Origin: Notospermus geniculatus
Taxonomy: Eukaryota; Nemertea; Pilidiophora; Heteronemertea; Lineidae
Length of the DNA: 64,000 nucleotides
NCBI GenBank assembly: GCA_002633025.1
Contig: NMRB01000562.1
Span: forward strand, 187,570 to 251,569
Direction: 5' to 3'
Part shown: piece by piece, positions 46,546 through 57,969 of the stretch
Layout of the letters: every line of letters starts with the position of its first letter
Numbering within the stretch: the first letter of the stretch is position 1
Position numbers and translations under genes: made by a program
Notes under the pieces: model-generated
The model's input: the letters and a program-made list of their open reading frames with translations, nothing else
The model's database searches: none
Told to the model about the DNA's origin: nothing

Positions 46546-46785
46546 TTTGTCCGGATAAAACAGGAACAATTGAATTATAGGCCTAGGAGGTCGCGTGATT
46601 TTGACAGTTTGTGCAAGTAAAGTCAATATTTGCATAAACTGGAGGCGGATACGTTATCTGTGGCAAGTAGCTCATGAACCTCTCATATCATGACTTCCAT
46701 GTCATGGCCATTCCTCCAGATGACGTAATGGGTAACACTTCGGGTCTTTCCGTCATTCTTCGGAAAAGATCTGCAGTTTCAACCC

Positions 46786-47652
46786 GGGCCCGTATGCATA
46801 AAGGAGGTGGTAACTATACCCTGGTTTAGCCTATTCTGAGAATTGTTATTCTTCTCCGCTCCCTGGTTTAGAAAATTTGGTATGCATAAAACAAAGTATA
46901 ACAATTCTTGGAGTCTTTTCTCGCAATCAGACTGGTTTCATAAAATACAATGCATGTCATGTTGGTGATGCTTATCAGGGCTCGGTTTTTCGAAAGTCCC
47001 ACTATCTCTATCATGGTCTTCTTGGCGTTATCTCCTTCAAGCACTTATCGAAAATCATCGCCCTACCCAGGTGTAAAAGGGGTACCTGGCTGGTAGTGAT
47101 GGTCTATGTGAATGTTAGTCCAAGAGCGCTGAAATCAGCTGCCAGGACTGTAATGCTCCCCAGGGAGTGGAGAAAGTAACATTGGAATGAACAGACCTAT
47201 AGCTGGGGCATTAATGTGAAGCGCATTGAGCAGTTCAACTGGAAATGCGCTATATAAAAAATGAAAAAGAAGAAGAAGAAGAAAGAAGAAGATCGCCACG
47301 TAGGTTTATAGTAGTTTTGAACAACCACGCCAATGGTTGCAATTATTTCAGTCATTTGGAGTCAGCAGCCCTTCAACAGAATACAATTTGATGATGCACA
47401 GTGCTTCATTTTGCCTTACTCTACTCCTTAAACATACCCCTTGGTAGGTTTAGGTTACACCAGCAAATCCGGCATATTAACACCACAGAATAAGCTATTC
47501 CGTCTTTATGCATTCGACCGCCTATTCCATGAATAGCGTTATACCACAGCTTTGCTTAAACCACCGTTATGCATACCGATGGTGGTACAACCGTGAAGTT
47601 ATACCTGGAATAAGCTATACCTCCCCTAATCCACCTTTATGCATACGGGCCC
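46786..47652. mobile_element. ~870-bp TIR element with internal SINE-like segment
   Basis: gggcccgtatgcataaagga at the left is mirrored by cctttatgcatacgggccc at the right, with ggtggtaactatacc / gctatacctcccc just inside. No transposase is seen. The middle holds a foreign-looking segment ending gcgctatataaaaaatg and a gaa tract. Confidence 0.65.
47050..47293 (+). mobile_element. SINE-like segment with L2-type 3' tail
   Basis: tgaagcgcattgagcagtt and ggaaatgcgctatataaaaa followed by a (gaa)-rich tail resemble the 3' ends shared by L2-like LINEs and their SINEs. The body includes cccaggtgtaaaaggggtacc. It is nested within 46786-47652. The 5' boundary is approximate. Confidence 0.5.
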
Positions 47653-48194
47653 AGGAGTTTCAAGCTAAATTGAGAATGTAAAGGTGCATATCAACGCATT
47701 CGTATATGGTTCCTTGGGACGAGGTTGCGAAATAATGGCCAAGATGATACTTGTCTGATTTTTAAAATAATTCTCATTTATTCCTCTATTGCAAGATATA
47801 TGTCGGGTTGATCGGCAAAACTGCTGACAGATTTGAATAGTTTTCAAATTCCGCTACATGTATTTCTAAACAAAATTTTATTATTTATTTACTCTTGGTG
47901 TCGTATAATAATAATAATAAATTAATTCTTGATGTCGCTACACGAAAAAAAAACATTTTGTACCGATGTAACCCGTTGCAAAAAGGGAGTGTGTTTAGAA
48001 CTCTCAGCTCATGGAGGTTCCAGACAGCGGCAGCTGTATTTCCCTATTTCCCTCCTCCTGATCCTGGCAGCGAGCGGGAACCGGATACTCTTCCATGGCA
48101 AGAGGTACAGTAGATCTCTCCTTCGTGTTGCTTCACTGTGCTGGAATCCAGAGACTTATCACAGTCTTCTGCAACATAAATGACGTCATCATTA

Positions 48195-48392
48195 ATAGAG
48201 GCCTTGCAATGACGTCATCCTGGCGGCCATGCTGAGGGGCAAGTGGGCAGAGGTGTGAGCTGACCGTGACGTGGCCTGCGTGAAGTGCGCGACGCCAGTG
48301 TTTGACGTAACGTCATTGGGACATTTCGCTGCGCCTCTGCAGCATGTGCCCCCCAGCATGGCGGCTTGTGACGTCATTTGCAAGGCCTCTAT
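48195..48392. mobile_element. CRE-containing MITE, copy 2 (inverted)
   Basis: atagaggccttgcaatgacg at the left is mirrored by gtgacgtcatttgcaaggcc at the right, ending ctctat. Each terminus includes TGACGTCA. The interior, read on the minus strand, matches 25859-26069. Confidence 0.8.
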
Positions 48393-48994
48393 AGAGTCGC
48401 TGAGGAATTAAAAGGTACGTTAACGACGCTTTCTAAACCTCTCTCTAATGTTCTCGTTTCGGCAATGGGTTAATAAGCTGAACTGTGAGGTCGCTGAGCT
48501 ATTTCGCACACGACAATTTCCTAGGACGATCCGCAAACGGGCGACTATTTTGCTGGAGACGGTCGCGGTAGCACTGTGCCAAGCGACCAAAAGTTCAACA
48601 TGTTGAACTTTTGGTCGCTTGGTTGCGGGGACTTACCGCGCGACCAAATTGTGTAATTCAGTCGCGTAACAATCTGCCGCAAAGAGGAGACCAAAAAGTA
48701 AAATGTTCAGTCGCTGGCCTGGTTGCAAGGCCAATCGCCCAGAAAATCGCTCGAAAAATCGCTAGGGCACCGCACACGAGCGACAAAATCTGGGCGACCG
48801 CCTACGAGACTGGTGGCGCGACTAGACATCAGCCAATCAGAAGCGCCAAATCTTATCTTGTCGCTTTGGCAGTCGGAAGCCAAGTCGGCCGACAAATCGG
48901 TCAAAATTGTCGCTCGTGTGCTCCGACCATACCACCGCAGCAGGCTTATCCAAAGGAAATGTGCAACCGTAAACAAAAGCAATGTTTGACTTAC

Positions 48995-49115
48995 TGCAGG
49001 TGAAGCAGCCTCCCCTCTTGTGATAGAATTTTTCACCAACTTGCACCTCCTCGTTAGTATAGACCGATTTGTGGCACCTTCCGCACTCTCTTCCTCCTCC
49101 CCACTGCTGAGACAT
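48995..49115 (-). CDS. first coding exon of a CSRP/CRP-type LIM protein, isolated
   Basis: ATG at 49115 starts MSQQWGGGRECGRCHKSVYT and runs 40 codons plus one base to a donor TGCA|GTAAGT. The WGGG lead, CxxC pair and VYxxEEVQ match the first exon of cysteine- and glycine-rich proteins (CSRP1 begins MPNWGGGKKCGVC), including its exon boundary. The zinc ligands would be Cys11, Cys14, His32 and Cys37, so the His-Cys spacing is H-x4-C instead of the LIM-standard H-x2-C. No following LIM exon was found downstream on the minus strand. It may be an intact gene with very distant exons or a relic. Confidence 0.6.
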
Positions 49116-49345
49116 CTTCCGTTCGACGGTGTGGTTCGAAAAAGACGGGAAAAGTACTGATGGTGTACCCAAGTAGGCCTTGTTGAATCTCGTCCGGGCG
49201 TTCCGTTCCCTTACTGAAACAATGCTGTTTACGGCAGTTTATATAGGCCTAGAGCCGGGGAATACGACAGGGTGTGGCAACAAGGGACCAGACAGACACA
49301 ACCAGACGACAAGAGATGAGAGTATTGATTGATGGCATGTAGCTN

Positions 49346-49560
49346 GTGTCATTTTCCGCGAAATACGGGTAGCTAGGCCTAGGCCTACAAATTCACTTCG
49401 ATCGCTGATCGGCCAGAGGACCTGAAACGTGCTGTGCATGGCGTCACAGTTGATCCGAGATGCGATGACGTCAGCGAAAACCCCGCTGCCGCGAGTGACG
49501 CTGCAGCGTCATGCTCGACGTCGTGGTGACGCTGCGTTCTTAGGCCCGACGTCATGGGTT
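49346..49560. repeat. segment duplicated at 50382-50780
   Basis: gtgtcattttccgcgaaata and the downstream block gatgacgtcagcgaaaaccc ... gtgacgctgcagcgtcatgc recur nearly identically at 50382 and 50705. An N at 49345 abuts the start of this copy. Confidence 0.75.
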
Positions 49561-49665
49561 GTTGACGTCACGGGCAAAGTGCAAATGCGTTAGCACAACA
49601 GACTTCATCTAATTAAACAGTTCATTGTTGGCGGATGACCCCCAAAATCAATAGGTTTCCGCGTA

Positions 49666-49850
49666 ACATGCATATGCACAACTCCTGAAAGTTTCATCGC
49701 GATACGCGGCGTATTTTTTGAGTTATCCTGCCGAAACCACAGATTGGAGAGAGAGAGAGAGAGATCGAGAGATCGAGAGAGAGATCGAGAGAAATCCAGT
49801 GAAACCAATGAAGACCGCCACCTTGTGAGGTGGTGGCGGTCTTAAAAATC
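49666..49850. repeat. dispersed repeat with GA tract and GACCGCC hairpin, copy 1
   Basis: Order: actcctgaaagtttcatcgc, ttttttgagttatcctg, ccacagattgg, a (ga)n tract, then the hairpin gaagaccgccacc ... ggtggcggtctt. The same order is found at 57970-58112. Confidence 0.7.
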
Positions 49851-50381
49851 CTCGTTCAATTGCCACAAGTGAGCGTGAGTTAGTAAAAACCCTTTGCAAA
49901 AATTTGGAAGTGGAGCATGAAACAAAATGGAAATCAGATATATTCACTATGATCCTGCTAACTCATCAAATGAAGCCAACACAACAAAGAACAAATTAAG
50001 AAAGTACAGACGTTTTAAGAAGAATTAGGCCCCTACAACTTTGAAAATATATCTGTGAAAAACAGCTGTTTCAGAAGAGCAATGACAAAATTAAGAACTA
50101 GAAATTGACTTGTGAGTCAATTTGAAGACCGCCTTTGAAAATTCTGAATTTTGTAAATATGTTAGGGCGATGTAGAAACTGATGATATTGGGACTAAACA
50201 TGCGTCATTTACAGTGTAGGCCTACATTATTTATGGTGTAGATGTACATGGCTTTACAGTGCGATTGTGTGTTTCGCGGCAGCCAAGAGCAGGGGGTTAT
50301 TGTTTTCAAAGTTAGGCCTACTAAATTTCACAAAATTGGTGAACTCGTCGGGTCATGTTATTGATTTCAGACAATGTGCGT

Positions 50382-50780
50382 GTCATTTTTCGCGAAATAC
50401 GGGTAGGCCTACATCATGGCACGGGACCAAATGAGGAACTTTGGAGCCGTCAGAGGCCGCTACAAGTTACCGGTCCCAGAACGTCATGAAATTTGACGTC
50501 ACAGGGCAGAAATGCATGTCACAACGTCGTCCATAATGACGTGGGCGCCGTGGCTCACGCACTTGACGTCAAATTTTGCGACGTTCTAGGACCGGTAACA
50601 GGCGGCCTCTTACGGCCACCGACGGCAGAAAAGTTCCTCATTCATTTCGATCTTTGAGACCTGAAACGTGGTGTGCGTGGCGTCACGGTTTGATCCGAGA
50701 TGAGATGACGTCAGCGAAAACCCCGCTGCGGCGAGTGACGCTGCAGCGTCATGCTCGACGTCGTGGTGACGCTGCGTTCA
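50382..50780. repeat. second copy of 49346-49560 segment, interrupted by a foldback element
   Basis: Shares its ends with 49346-49560 but holds the foldback element 50429-50645 in the middle. Matching blocks include gtgtcatttttcgcgaaata and gtgacgctgcagcgtcatgc. Confidence 0.7.
50429..50645. mobile_element. foldback MITE (ttaccggtccta..aacgtc)
   Basis: aatgaggaacttt, gaggccgc and ttaccggtcccagaacgt at the left mirror acgttctaggaccggtaa, gcggcctc and aaagttcctcatt at the right. The centre contains gacgtc repeats. A decayed relative is at 25030-25230. Confidence 0.7.
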
Positions 50781-51299
50781 CCCCAAGATCTGGGTGGAAA
50801 GTGATGTCCTCGGTATGGATGTTTCAGTACAAGTCCTCACGATACACCAGATGCGACTATGTGTGTGTCTGTGTGTGTGTGTCCGTCTGTCACGCCTTCA
50901 TATCCCATCTCCTCCAACAGCTACAGCTCCCATAACACATCCTACCCCTAGGTTAGTCAATCTGGGCAATCCACTGAGCTAATCATTTTCAATCTCAGAT
51001 GCCTCCGTCATGATGTAATCAACCTATCAGACTTGATATTTTGTCCGTCACGCTTTTATCTGATGCCATAACTCGGCTCCTTTAACACCTAGTGCAGTGG
51101 AAATAGGTTCTACCCTTAGGTTTTCATACCCTAGGAATCCAATGGACTGGTTACTTTTGATCTGAGATGTTGGGGTCATGGTGATATCGATATCACTAAT
51201 TTGATATTTTGAGATAACTTGCCATATTGTCAACTGAGCAACATGAAACAAGTCATAGTTCATGCCTGCTTATCCAAGAACTGGACTATGTTAAAATTC

Positions 51300-51890
51300 T
51301 CAGCCTCGCGTGTCCAGGTGATTGAGATAGGAGATTTTGATATATCAAACTTGATAATTTGAAATATCTCTTCCTGTGGTTGAGATAGAGGCATGATATC
51401 ACCCATACTTAGGTTATTGAGGATGCCCATTTCGATTATGCAATGACCTTGATAATCAGAGGTAAAGGCCGTCAAAGTCAAACTTGACAATTTGAAGTAT
51501 CTCTTCCTGTGGTACACGTAGAGGCATGATATCACCCATACTTATGTTATTGAGGCTGCCCATTTCGATTATGCAATGACCTTGATGATCAAAAGTCAAG
51601 GTCAAGGTCAAACTTGATGATTTGAAATATCTCTGCCTGTGGTAGATCGAGACATGGTATCACCCATAATTAGGTTACTGATGATGCCCATTTCGATTAT
51701 GCAACTACCTCGATGATCAGAGCAGAGATCAAGGTCAAGGTCAAACTTGATAATTTGAAATATCTCTGCCTGTGTTAGAGGTGGAGGCATGATATCAGCC
51801 ACACTTAGGTTATTGAGGATGCCCATTTCGAATATGCAATGACCTTGATTATCGGATGTCAAGGTCAAGGTCAAGATCAACCATGGGATG
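51300..51890. repeat. ~130-bp tandem repeat, four to five copies
   Basis: The block gcccatttcgattatgcaat recurs at about 51426, 51559, 51687 and 51822 (spacings 133, 128, 135). Each unit also holds tgaaatatctctnc, an aggcatgatatcacccata-like stretch and aaggtcaaggtcaaactt. Open frames crossing it follow the repeat and are not genes. Confidence 0.85.
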
Positions 51891-52066
51891 AGTTTTTGGC
51901 ATGAGATCAAGTTCTGTGGGATTCATCGTAATTCATCGATCTAGGTATCCTGATCTCTGTCAATGTATCCTGATCTCTATCACTGTACCATTCATGTAGA
52001 AGTACCTGTACATCGGGAACCATACGTTATTTACAATGTCATCTTGTTCCTTCTTGAAATTGACAG

Positions 52067-52208
52067 GCATCATCTGAGTTTCCCAAAGAAACGAAAGAGC
52101 CTTGACATTCTGTCAGAATCAAACCGAACATACCGCACTGAATGGCGGACCCCCTGGCCCACGAGTTTATTTTCCACCATCAAAATGAAGCTCGAAAAAG
52201 ACAGCTAA
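52067..52208 (+). CDS. possible orphan terminal exon
   Basis: After an acceptor-like ttgacag the frame reads HHLSFPKKRKSLDILSES and continues to FSTIKMKLEKDS, stop at 52208. AATAAA lies about 190 bp downstream (near 52395). Composition is protein-like, but I recognise no family and found no upstream exon. It could be a pseudogene fragment or chance. Confidence 0.2.
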
Positions 52209-53039
52209 GAAATGTAAAGATGTCATGCCGTCTGATAGGCCACTGAAAATCAGCCGCTGCCTCCAACAAAGTCTTCTTTTTATGCCCGAATCTTGTAAAA
52301 AAACATTTTTACTAACAGTATTAAAATATGCTAAAATCGTACAGAAACTCTACCACAAAAGTATTCACTGGAAAGCACTTACTGACAGCTTTTCAATAAA
52401 TACCTACATGTATATGTGACGGACTTCGAGTGCCGTCCACGCCTAATTCCCATCATCTTTACATCATTCCGCACCAAACGGGTTATTAGTCTCGCGCAAC
52501 CAGCCGTTTTGTTCCACAAAACTGCTACACACTTTGTGGATCCCCAGATTCAAAACAGCGGCTGGGCGACCGAGACTACTGGTTATACATTAAATAGTGA
52601 TATTGTGCATCCTGCCTAAATTAGCAATCTCCAACGCAGAGGTCAGGCGGTTTCAGCTTGCAAACCGAAAACACGGAACACCGTGCCTCTGGGCTGGCGA
52701 GATTGCCCAAATCTACCAACTTGTCACGGGCAGTGCATTTTTGACATGGGAATGGAGAGAAGAAAGAATTGACATATAACCATGTTTTGGATATGATGTT
52801 GCAAAATATAGTAAGAGAGTGCCACAAAAGTCATGGAATTCCAATATGAACATACACATCTATGAAACAAATATTTCGACGCTAAAAATCGAGATTTGGA
52901 ATGGTAGGCCTATAGGGCCTACCGGTACATACATAGTTGCCGAATCACAATGGTTTACTCAAGCTTGCACAATATACCGAAAATTATGAATACTAATTAT
53001 CAAGTGACGAAAACTATGGCCATTTATGGGTCAGTGGCG

Positions 53040-53188
53040 CCTAAAGCTGCATTTAGCTGACACGTGGAATGCGGATTGCGGAACGCGGAAGCGGAAATGC
53101 AATGCATTTTCGCATACAACATATCTTTCCGCCAGGGTTTCCGCGTCCCTATACCGCATTCCCCGTGTCAGCTAAACGCAGCCTTAGG
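53040..53188. mobile_element. 149-bp palindromic MITE, copy 1
   Basis: cctaaagctgcatttagctg and acacgtggaatgcgg at the left mirror ccgcattccccgtgtcagct and aaacgcagccttagg at the right. A sister copy is at 55924-56072. Confidence 0.8.
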
Positions 53189-54309
53189 GATGTAAATGTA
53201 ATGGCGGCCATTTTTGTCAGCTACATGTAAGGTTTCGACATAGTATAAGTCCAGCCTCGGTTTCACTACTGGCTATATACAGGTTGGACAGGACACCAGT
53301 CTTATCAAGGTGGGGAGAGATACTGAGTCATACCTCATGCCTACTATTGCACTTTAAAAAACAATTCAAACCAGAAATTGACTTGTCAGTCAATATGAAG
53401 ACCGCCCTAGGATATTGGGAGATTGGACAGAGTTCACTGATAACTATGCTGCGAAGATAGATGTTCAATAGACAGGATCAAAGCCAAATTGACATGTTTT
53501 ATTTTTGTCACTATCAAATTGTACAAAATATAGATTATTTAACATCTCAAAGGCGGATGACGAAATCCTCGTCACAGTGATTCCTTCAGTGCCGGATGAC
53601 GAGATATTGGTCATCTCGTGGTTCTAGATATAGATGGATAGCACGTCGTGTCCCCAACAGGGTTGGCAGTTTTTAACATAGACCATCGCCAGGTGCCATT
53701 AGTATATTATTGTAGCGGGTGGAGGCGCCACTGTAGTTCGGTCCTTCGGTAATGTTCGGAAATATCCTGCATTTTTATTATTTGGCGGGAATTAGGAGAT
53801 GTGTCACACATGCTCCGTGACAGCTATGGACGATGATGGTAGTGCGGATGGGTCATGGTGCCCCATGTGGGCCATGGTGCGATACATGGCTTTGTGAGAA
53901 GGATTGATGAAGCCCTTGCCCTTCTTCAACAACCTGAACTGTACAATAAAGTACAGTTTGTATCTTATATGGGAACTGCCACCAGAATGGTTGACTGGTT
54001 GGGCTATGTAGGCCTAGGCCTACTTGTGTCATACTTATGCATTACAGAAAAAAAATCAAGAAAAAAAAATTTCCTACGGTCCCACCCAAATTTTCTCTGA
54101 TAAGTTGACCCAAAACACAATTTTTTTTGTTGGCCTTAGTAAAGTTCTGAAATAGCCTAATGGCAAGTCACAGAGCATTAGGCCTACCGATGTTGTGTTT
54201 CTATGTTGAGCAAAACTCAACTCCTCATCACAAGGTATCCAACATAGAGCACAAAAAAAAACGCACAAAGCGATAGTAAACATAAACGCACAAAGTGATA
54301 GTAAACATA

Positions 54310-54470
54310 AAGTCGTCTCCAAATCTTGCAAATTGTCGACCTCAACCGGGGTTCTTCCTCAGACACTTTCTAGTTGAGATCCCAGTTGAGGCACTTTGGG
54401 ATCTCTACCAGAAAGTGCCTGAGGAAGACCCAGGTTGGGGTCGAAAATTTACGAGATTTGGAGACGACTT
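54310..54470. mobile_element. 161-bp palindromic MITE
   Basis: aagtcgtctccaaatctt, gacctcaaccggggttcttc and ctcagacactttct at the left are mirrored by agaaagtgcctgag, gaagacccaggttggggtc and agatttggagacgactt at the right. Confidence 0.8.
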
Positions 54471-55923
54471 AATTTTCACTTCATTACAAATTTATTGTCT
54501 TTATATGCAGCATTCATAGGCCTATGTTAGCTCAAATGCCTAAAGTAGGTGTGAATAAATGTGGGTGGAAGAGGCTACCAGTGAAGTGAAAGAGAGGTGC
54601 TAGTGTAGATGTGGGTGGTACCGGAAGATGAAGATGAAGCAGGTAGAAGGTTGATGCATTGAAGCTGCGAAAGTTTGTGAAGAGTTGCGCTAAATAATGT
54701 GTTGCAGGAAGAAAATCGAGTCTACAGAAAACAAGTGCCAAATTCTGAAATAGATGAAAAAGAGAAACGTGAATACTAGTAGCTGAATGATATAGGCCTA
54801 TTAGACTCCTGCTATAGATGTATACCTGAGGTTTGTGACGTGCATTCTGCAGAATTCTGCAGCCCATCTGCAGAATGCACTTAGGGCCTAGGCCTACATG
54901 TAGGCCTAGCTAGGCCTATGCGCATGCATGCAACATGCCTCGCGCCTACCGACATGACCCAAGACATGATCGACGGGTAGGGTAGGATAGGGCTACACAT
55001 GTACACAATACAATGCCATACAATGTCATACATCGCCTATTTTATTGTTATTATGTACATTTTGTGTACATGATGCATGACATGCATTGACTGGCACGAC
55101 GAGAGGTATTCTGTTGTGCTGGCAAAAGTCAGTCAGTCAGTCAGTCATTCACAATTGAGACTGGCATTTTCGCCCTTTACAGCTTTTAGTTACTTAGTGT
55201 AAAAGTAGTAGGCCTATATTGGGTAAGACTTCACGAAATGTTTCCTAAATACCGGGTAGTCAGTTGGTCCACAAAAATTGAACTACCACGACCGTAAACT
55301 GCCACGTCGTTGCACATGTGACCTGATGACCGTGACCTGCACCTTCGCAGTGGCCTCCTGGCGGCTGAGTCATAAGTAACACTACGCTGTTCTGCCATCT
55401 ATTGGAGATTGATAGAGCTAAATCGTATTTAAAATCGCAAATTACTAATTAACCAGAGTAGCTAAGGGGCTGTAAAAAAGTTATGGTTGTTTTCGATCGA
55501 TAGCCGACCTTTGACCGTTTACCGCTCGTCACTACATGGTCTGGTTCGTTCTGTAGCTCCAGAGCTGGAATTTCTGTATAGTATGAGATGATCAGGGGCG
55601 GTCCTTGCGGGCGATAATGGTACTAGTGGGGCTTCGCCCATACGTTTCACAGTTCGCCTCAATTCGACCAGAAGACAGCGGTCAGCACACATGGTACCGG
55701 TACATTTAATAATAGCTGTAAATTTGTACCGGTACTGTTTTGTTTTATGATCTAATTAGTAATGACATACCTTTAATATGTAATTCTTTGCCTTTGTTTT
55801 TGCCTGGGTTAAGTGTTCCCAATTTGAGTTAAATGTGTCGTGGCAGTTTCAAAAGAACTAGAACAGGAAAATTGTGGCATACCGCGGTACCATGTTTTCT
55901 CATGGAATGTTCAACAAGTAGGG

Positions 55924-56072
55924 CCTAAAGCTACGTTTAGCTGACACGCGGAATGCGGATTGCGGAACGCGTTAAGCGGAAAGTGCAATGGATTTCGCAT
56001 ACAACAAATCGCTCCCGCCAGGGACTCCGCGGCCCTATACCGCATTCCGCGTGTCAGCTAAATGCAGCTTAA
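55924..56072. mobile_element. 149-bp palindromic MITE, copy 2
   Basis: Same arms as 53040-53188 (cctaaagctacgtttagctg, ccgcattccgcgtgtcagct) and the same length. About 2.9 kb apart, same orientation undefined because the element is palindromic. Confidence 0.8.
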
Positions 56073-56148
56073 GAGTGACTTTCATGGCTCAAGGTGGCAG
56101 TTTTACACTCCCAGCCAGAAATCAATCCTGAAGAGACGAGCTCTTCTC

Positions 56149-57059
56149 GTGTATATAGGGAAAACCGGGGCAGAGCGGAACACGGGGCAAAGTGAAATAG
56201 CCCCAGCAGACCTGTGTTGTTGGGGCTATCAATCTGGAACTGCGTACATAAGAAGCTTATGAAGTGATGCAATGTTTGTGATGAAAACCATTTTCCTGAA
56301 TCCGGTGCGTACATCTCTCTGAAGAAAATTCGATTTTGGGACCCTATGAACCGACATGTTTCAGAAATAAATCTTCTGCTAAAACACTCTAATCTTGTAG
56401 ACTTCTAATGTGTGCCACATGTTTGAATCTCGCGACCGACTGTGTGGACCGTACCTATGATGAGATTAATATGTGTGTGTACATACTTTGTAATGGCAGG
56501 TGAGTTGGAAATACCCTGTGCTCTGGGGCAAAGTGGAACAGTACTCCACTATGCCCAGACAATACTGTTTGGATGTCCGCACCAACTTGATCACACAAAC
56601 GGCCCAATTAGGCCTGTTTGCTGACAAGTAGCATGGAATAAGCGAATGTTGTAACTTTTTAAAACTTGTCATCCAGGAGACAGCCTATTTAAGATACCCC
56701 ATGAGATTGCTGAATAACGAAATATGTCTTGATGTAAAGTGACTGTTACAACTTTATTGGAAGTTCTCGAAGTAGAATGCGAAAAGGTAGTCCTGAAAAG
56801 AGATCATATCGATCGACCTAAACCACATTCCACTTTGCCCCAGATACCTGGGGCAAAGTGGGATTTTTTGGATTTTTTAATTTTCACTTTGTTCAATAAA
56901 GTTGTTTTTTAGAATAACTTTGGTCGTGCTGTTTGTTAGTTTTTGTCCTAAGCTAAAGGATTGTGCCAAAGGAATTGCTTAGTCTTGCTTTATACCGACG
57001 TCTTCACCAACCAAAATTTGTTGGTCCACTTTGCCCCCGTTTCCCCTACTCACATACAC
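56149..57059. mobile_element. ~910-bp TIR element with internal ggggcaaagtgg motifs
   Basis: gtgtatatagggaaaaccgg at the left is mirrored by ccgtttcccctactcacata at the right. The motif ggggcaaagtgg or its inverse occurs near 56197, 56525, 56829, 56851 and 57025. No transposase frame seen. Confidence 0.6.
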
Positions 57060-57387
57060 GAATATAGAGGGTGACAGGGAACCAGCAGAGCCTGAACTTC
57101 TCAGGATACCAGAAGTCTCTAATTCCGTAGGCCTAACACCTCATCAACTGCCGAATCCCTTTTCCATAAGGCCTATTTGTACAGTTTGATCATCATGTCC
57201 ATGATGTTTCTTTGAATGCCAATTGCCATTGTCCAAATCAAAGAAAATTATTCAATTTCTCGGCCTTTCCCTCCCAGAAAAACCTTTGAACTGCTGGAAA
57301 ATTATATTAATCTGGCATTTTTTTCTGGCATATTTCCCAAATAAAGTCCATGACCAAAATTACTAAGGTTAAAACATTCATAACCTG

Positions 57388-57528
57388 GGGCCGGTTACAC
57401 AAAAGCGTACTAGGCGTACTATCATTCTAAAGTTGGCTTCTAACTTTGTATACAAACGCATACAAATTTAGAAGCCAACTAGGAGATAGAATGATACTAC
57501 GCCTAGTATGCTTTTGTGCAACCGGCCC
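57388..57528. mobile_element. 141-bp palindromic MITE
   Basis: gggccggttacacaaaagcg and tactatcattct at the left mirror agaatgatacta and gcttttgtgcaaccggccc at the right, with agttggcttcta / tagaagccaact at the stem top. Confidence 0.8.
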
Positions 57529-57969
57529 TGCAATACCGATATATGCTTTGAATGAGGAGCAAAAATTCCTTTTTGCAAGGATTTTGCTCCAAAAAGCAAA
57601 CATGAGTCAAACACATTGCGGCACGTGCTTATTTGTTTACGGAAGTCCGCACACTCCCCGGTTGGTTCAAATTAGCATGTTCCGAGTGCGATTCCGAGTG
57701 ACGGTGGCGCCTCCCTCGGCTATAACGATGTACTAATGATGAGACGGGTTCTGGCGATGCTCTATGTTGAAAACTGCCCCCCCCCCCCAACAGTCATACC
57801 CATCAATGAAGTGATTCGTAGTTCCTTCTGCTAAGCTCAGGGGCCTGCACAAGTCAGTTCATACATGCATTGAGACATATGCGATAGAACAATAAATTTC
57901 ATCAAAATTTCACACTTTGTTGTATTCGGATTACACCAAGAATCCATAGGGTTCTGTGTTATATGCATA

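Larger units (their letters stand above)
46546..48994. other. region between GH5 gene and LIM exon
   Basis: No second LIM exon was found in this interval on the minus strand. It contains a TIR element (46786-47652) with an internal SINE-like tail, the CRE-containing MITE copy 2 (48195-48392), a gaa-rich microsatellite (about 47262-47293) and otherwise unassigned sequence. Confidence 0.5.

Noticed and set aside
53855-54100. Frame containing GFVRRIDEALALLQQPELYN
   Set aside because: The first 45 codons look protein-like, but the frame then runs into AGGCCTA repeat and poly(A)-rich sequence. No clear splice sites or recognised family were found, so it is kept only as a note.
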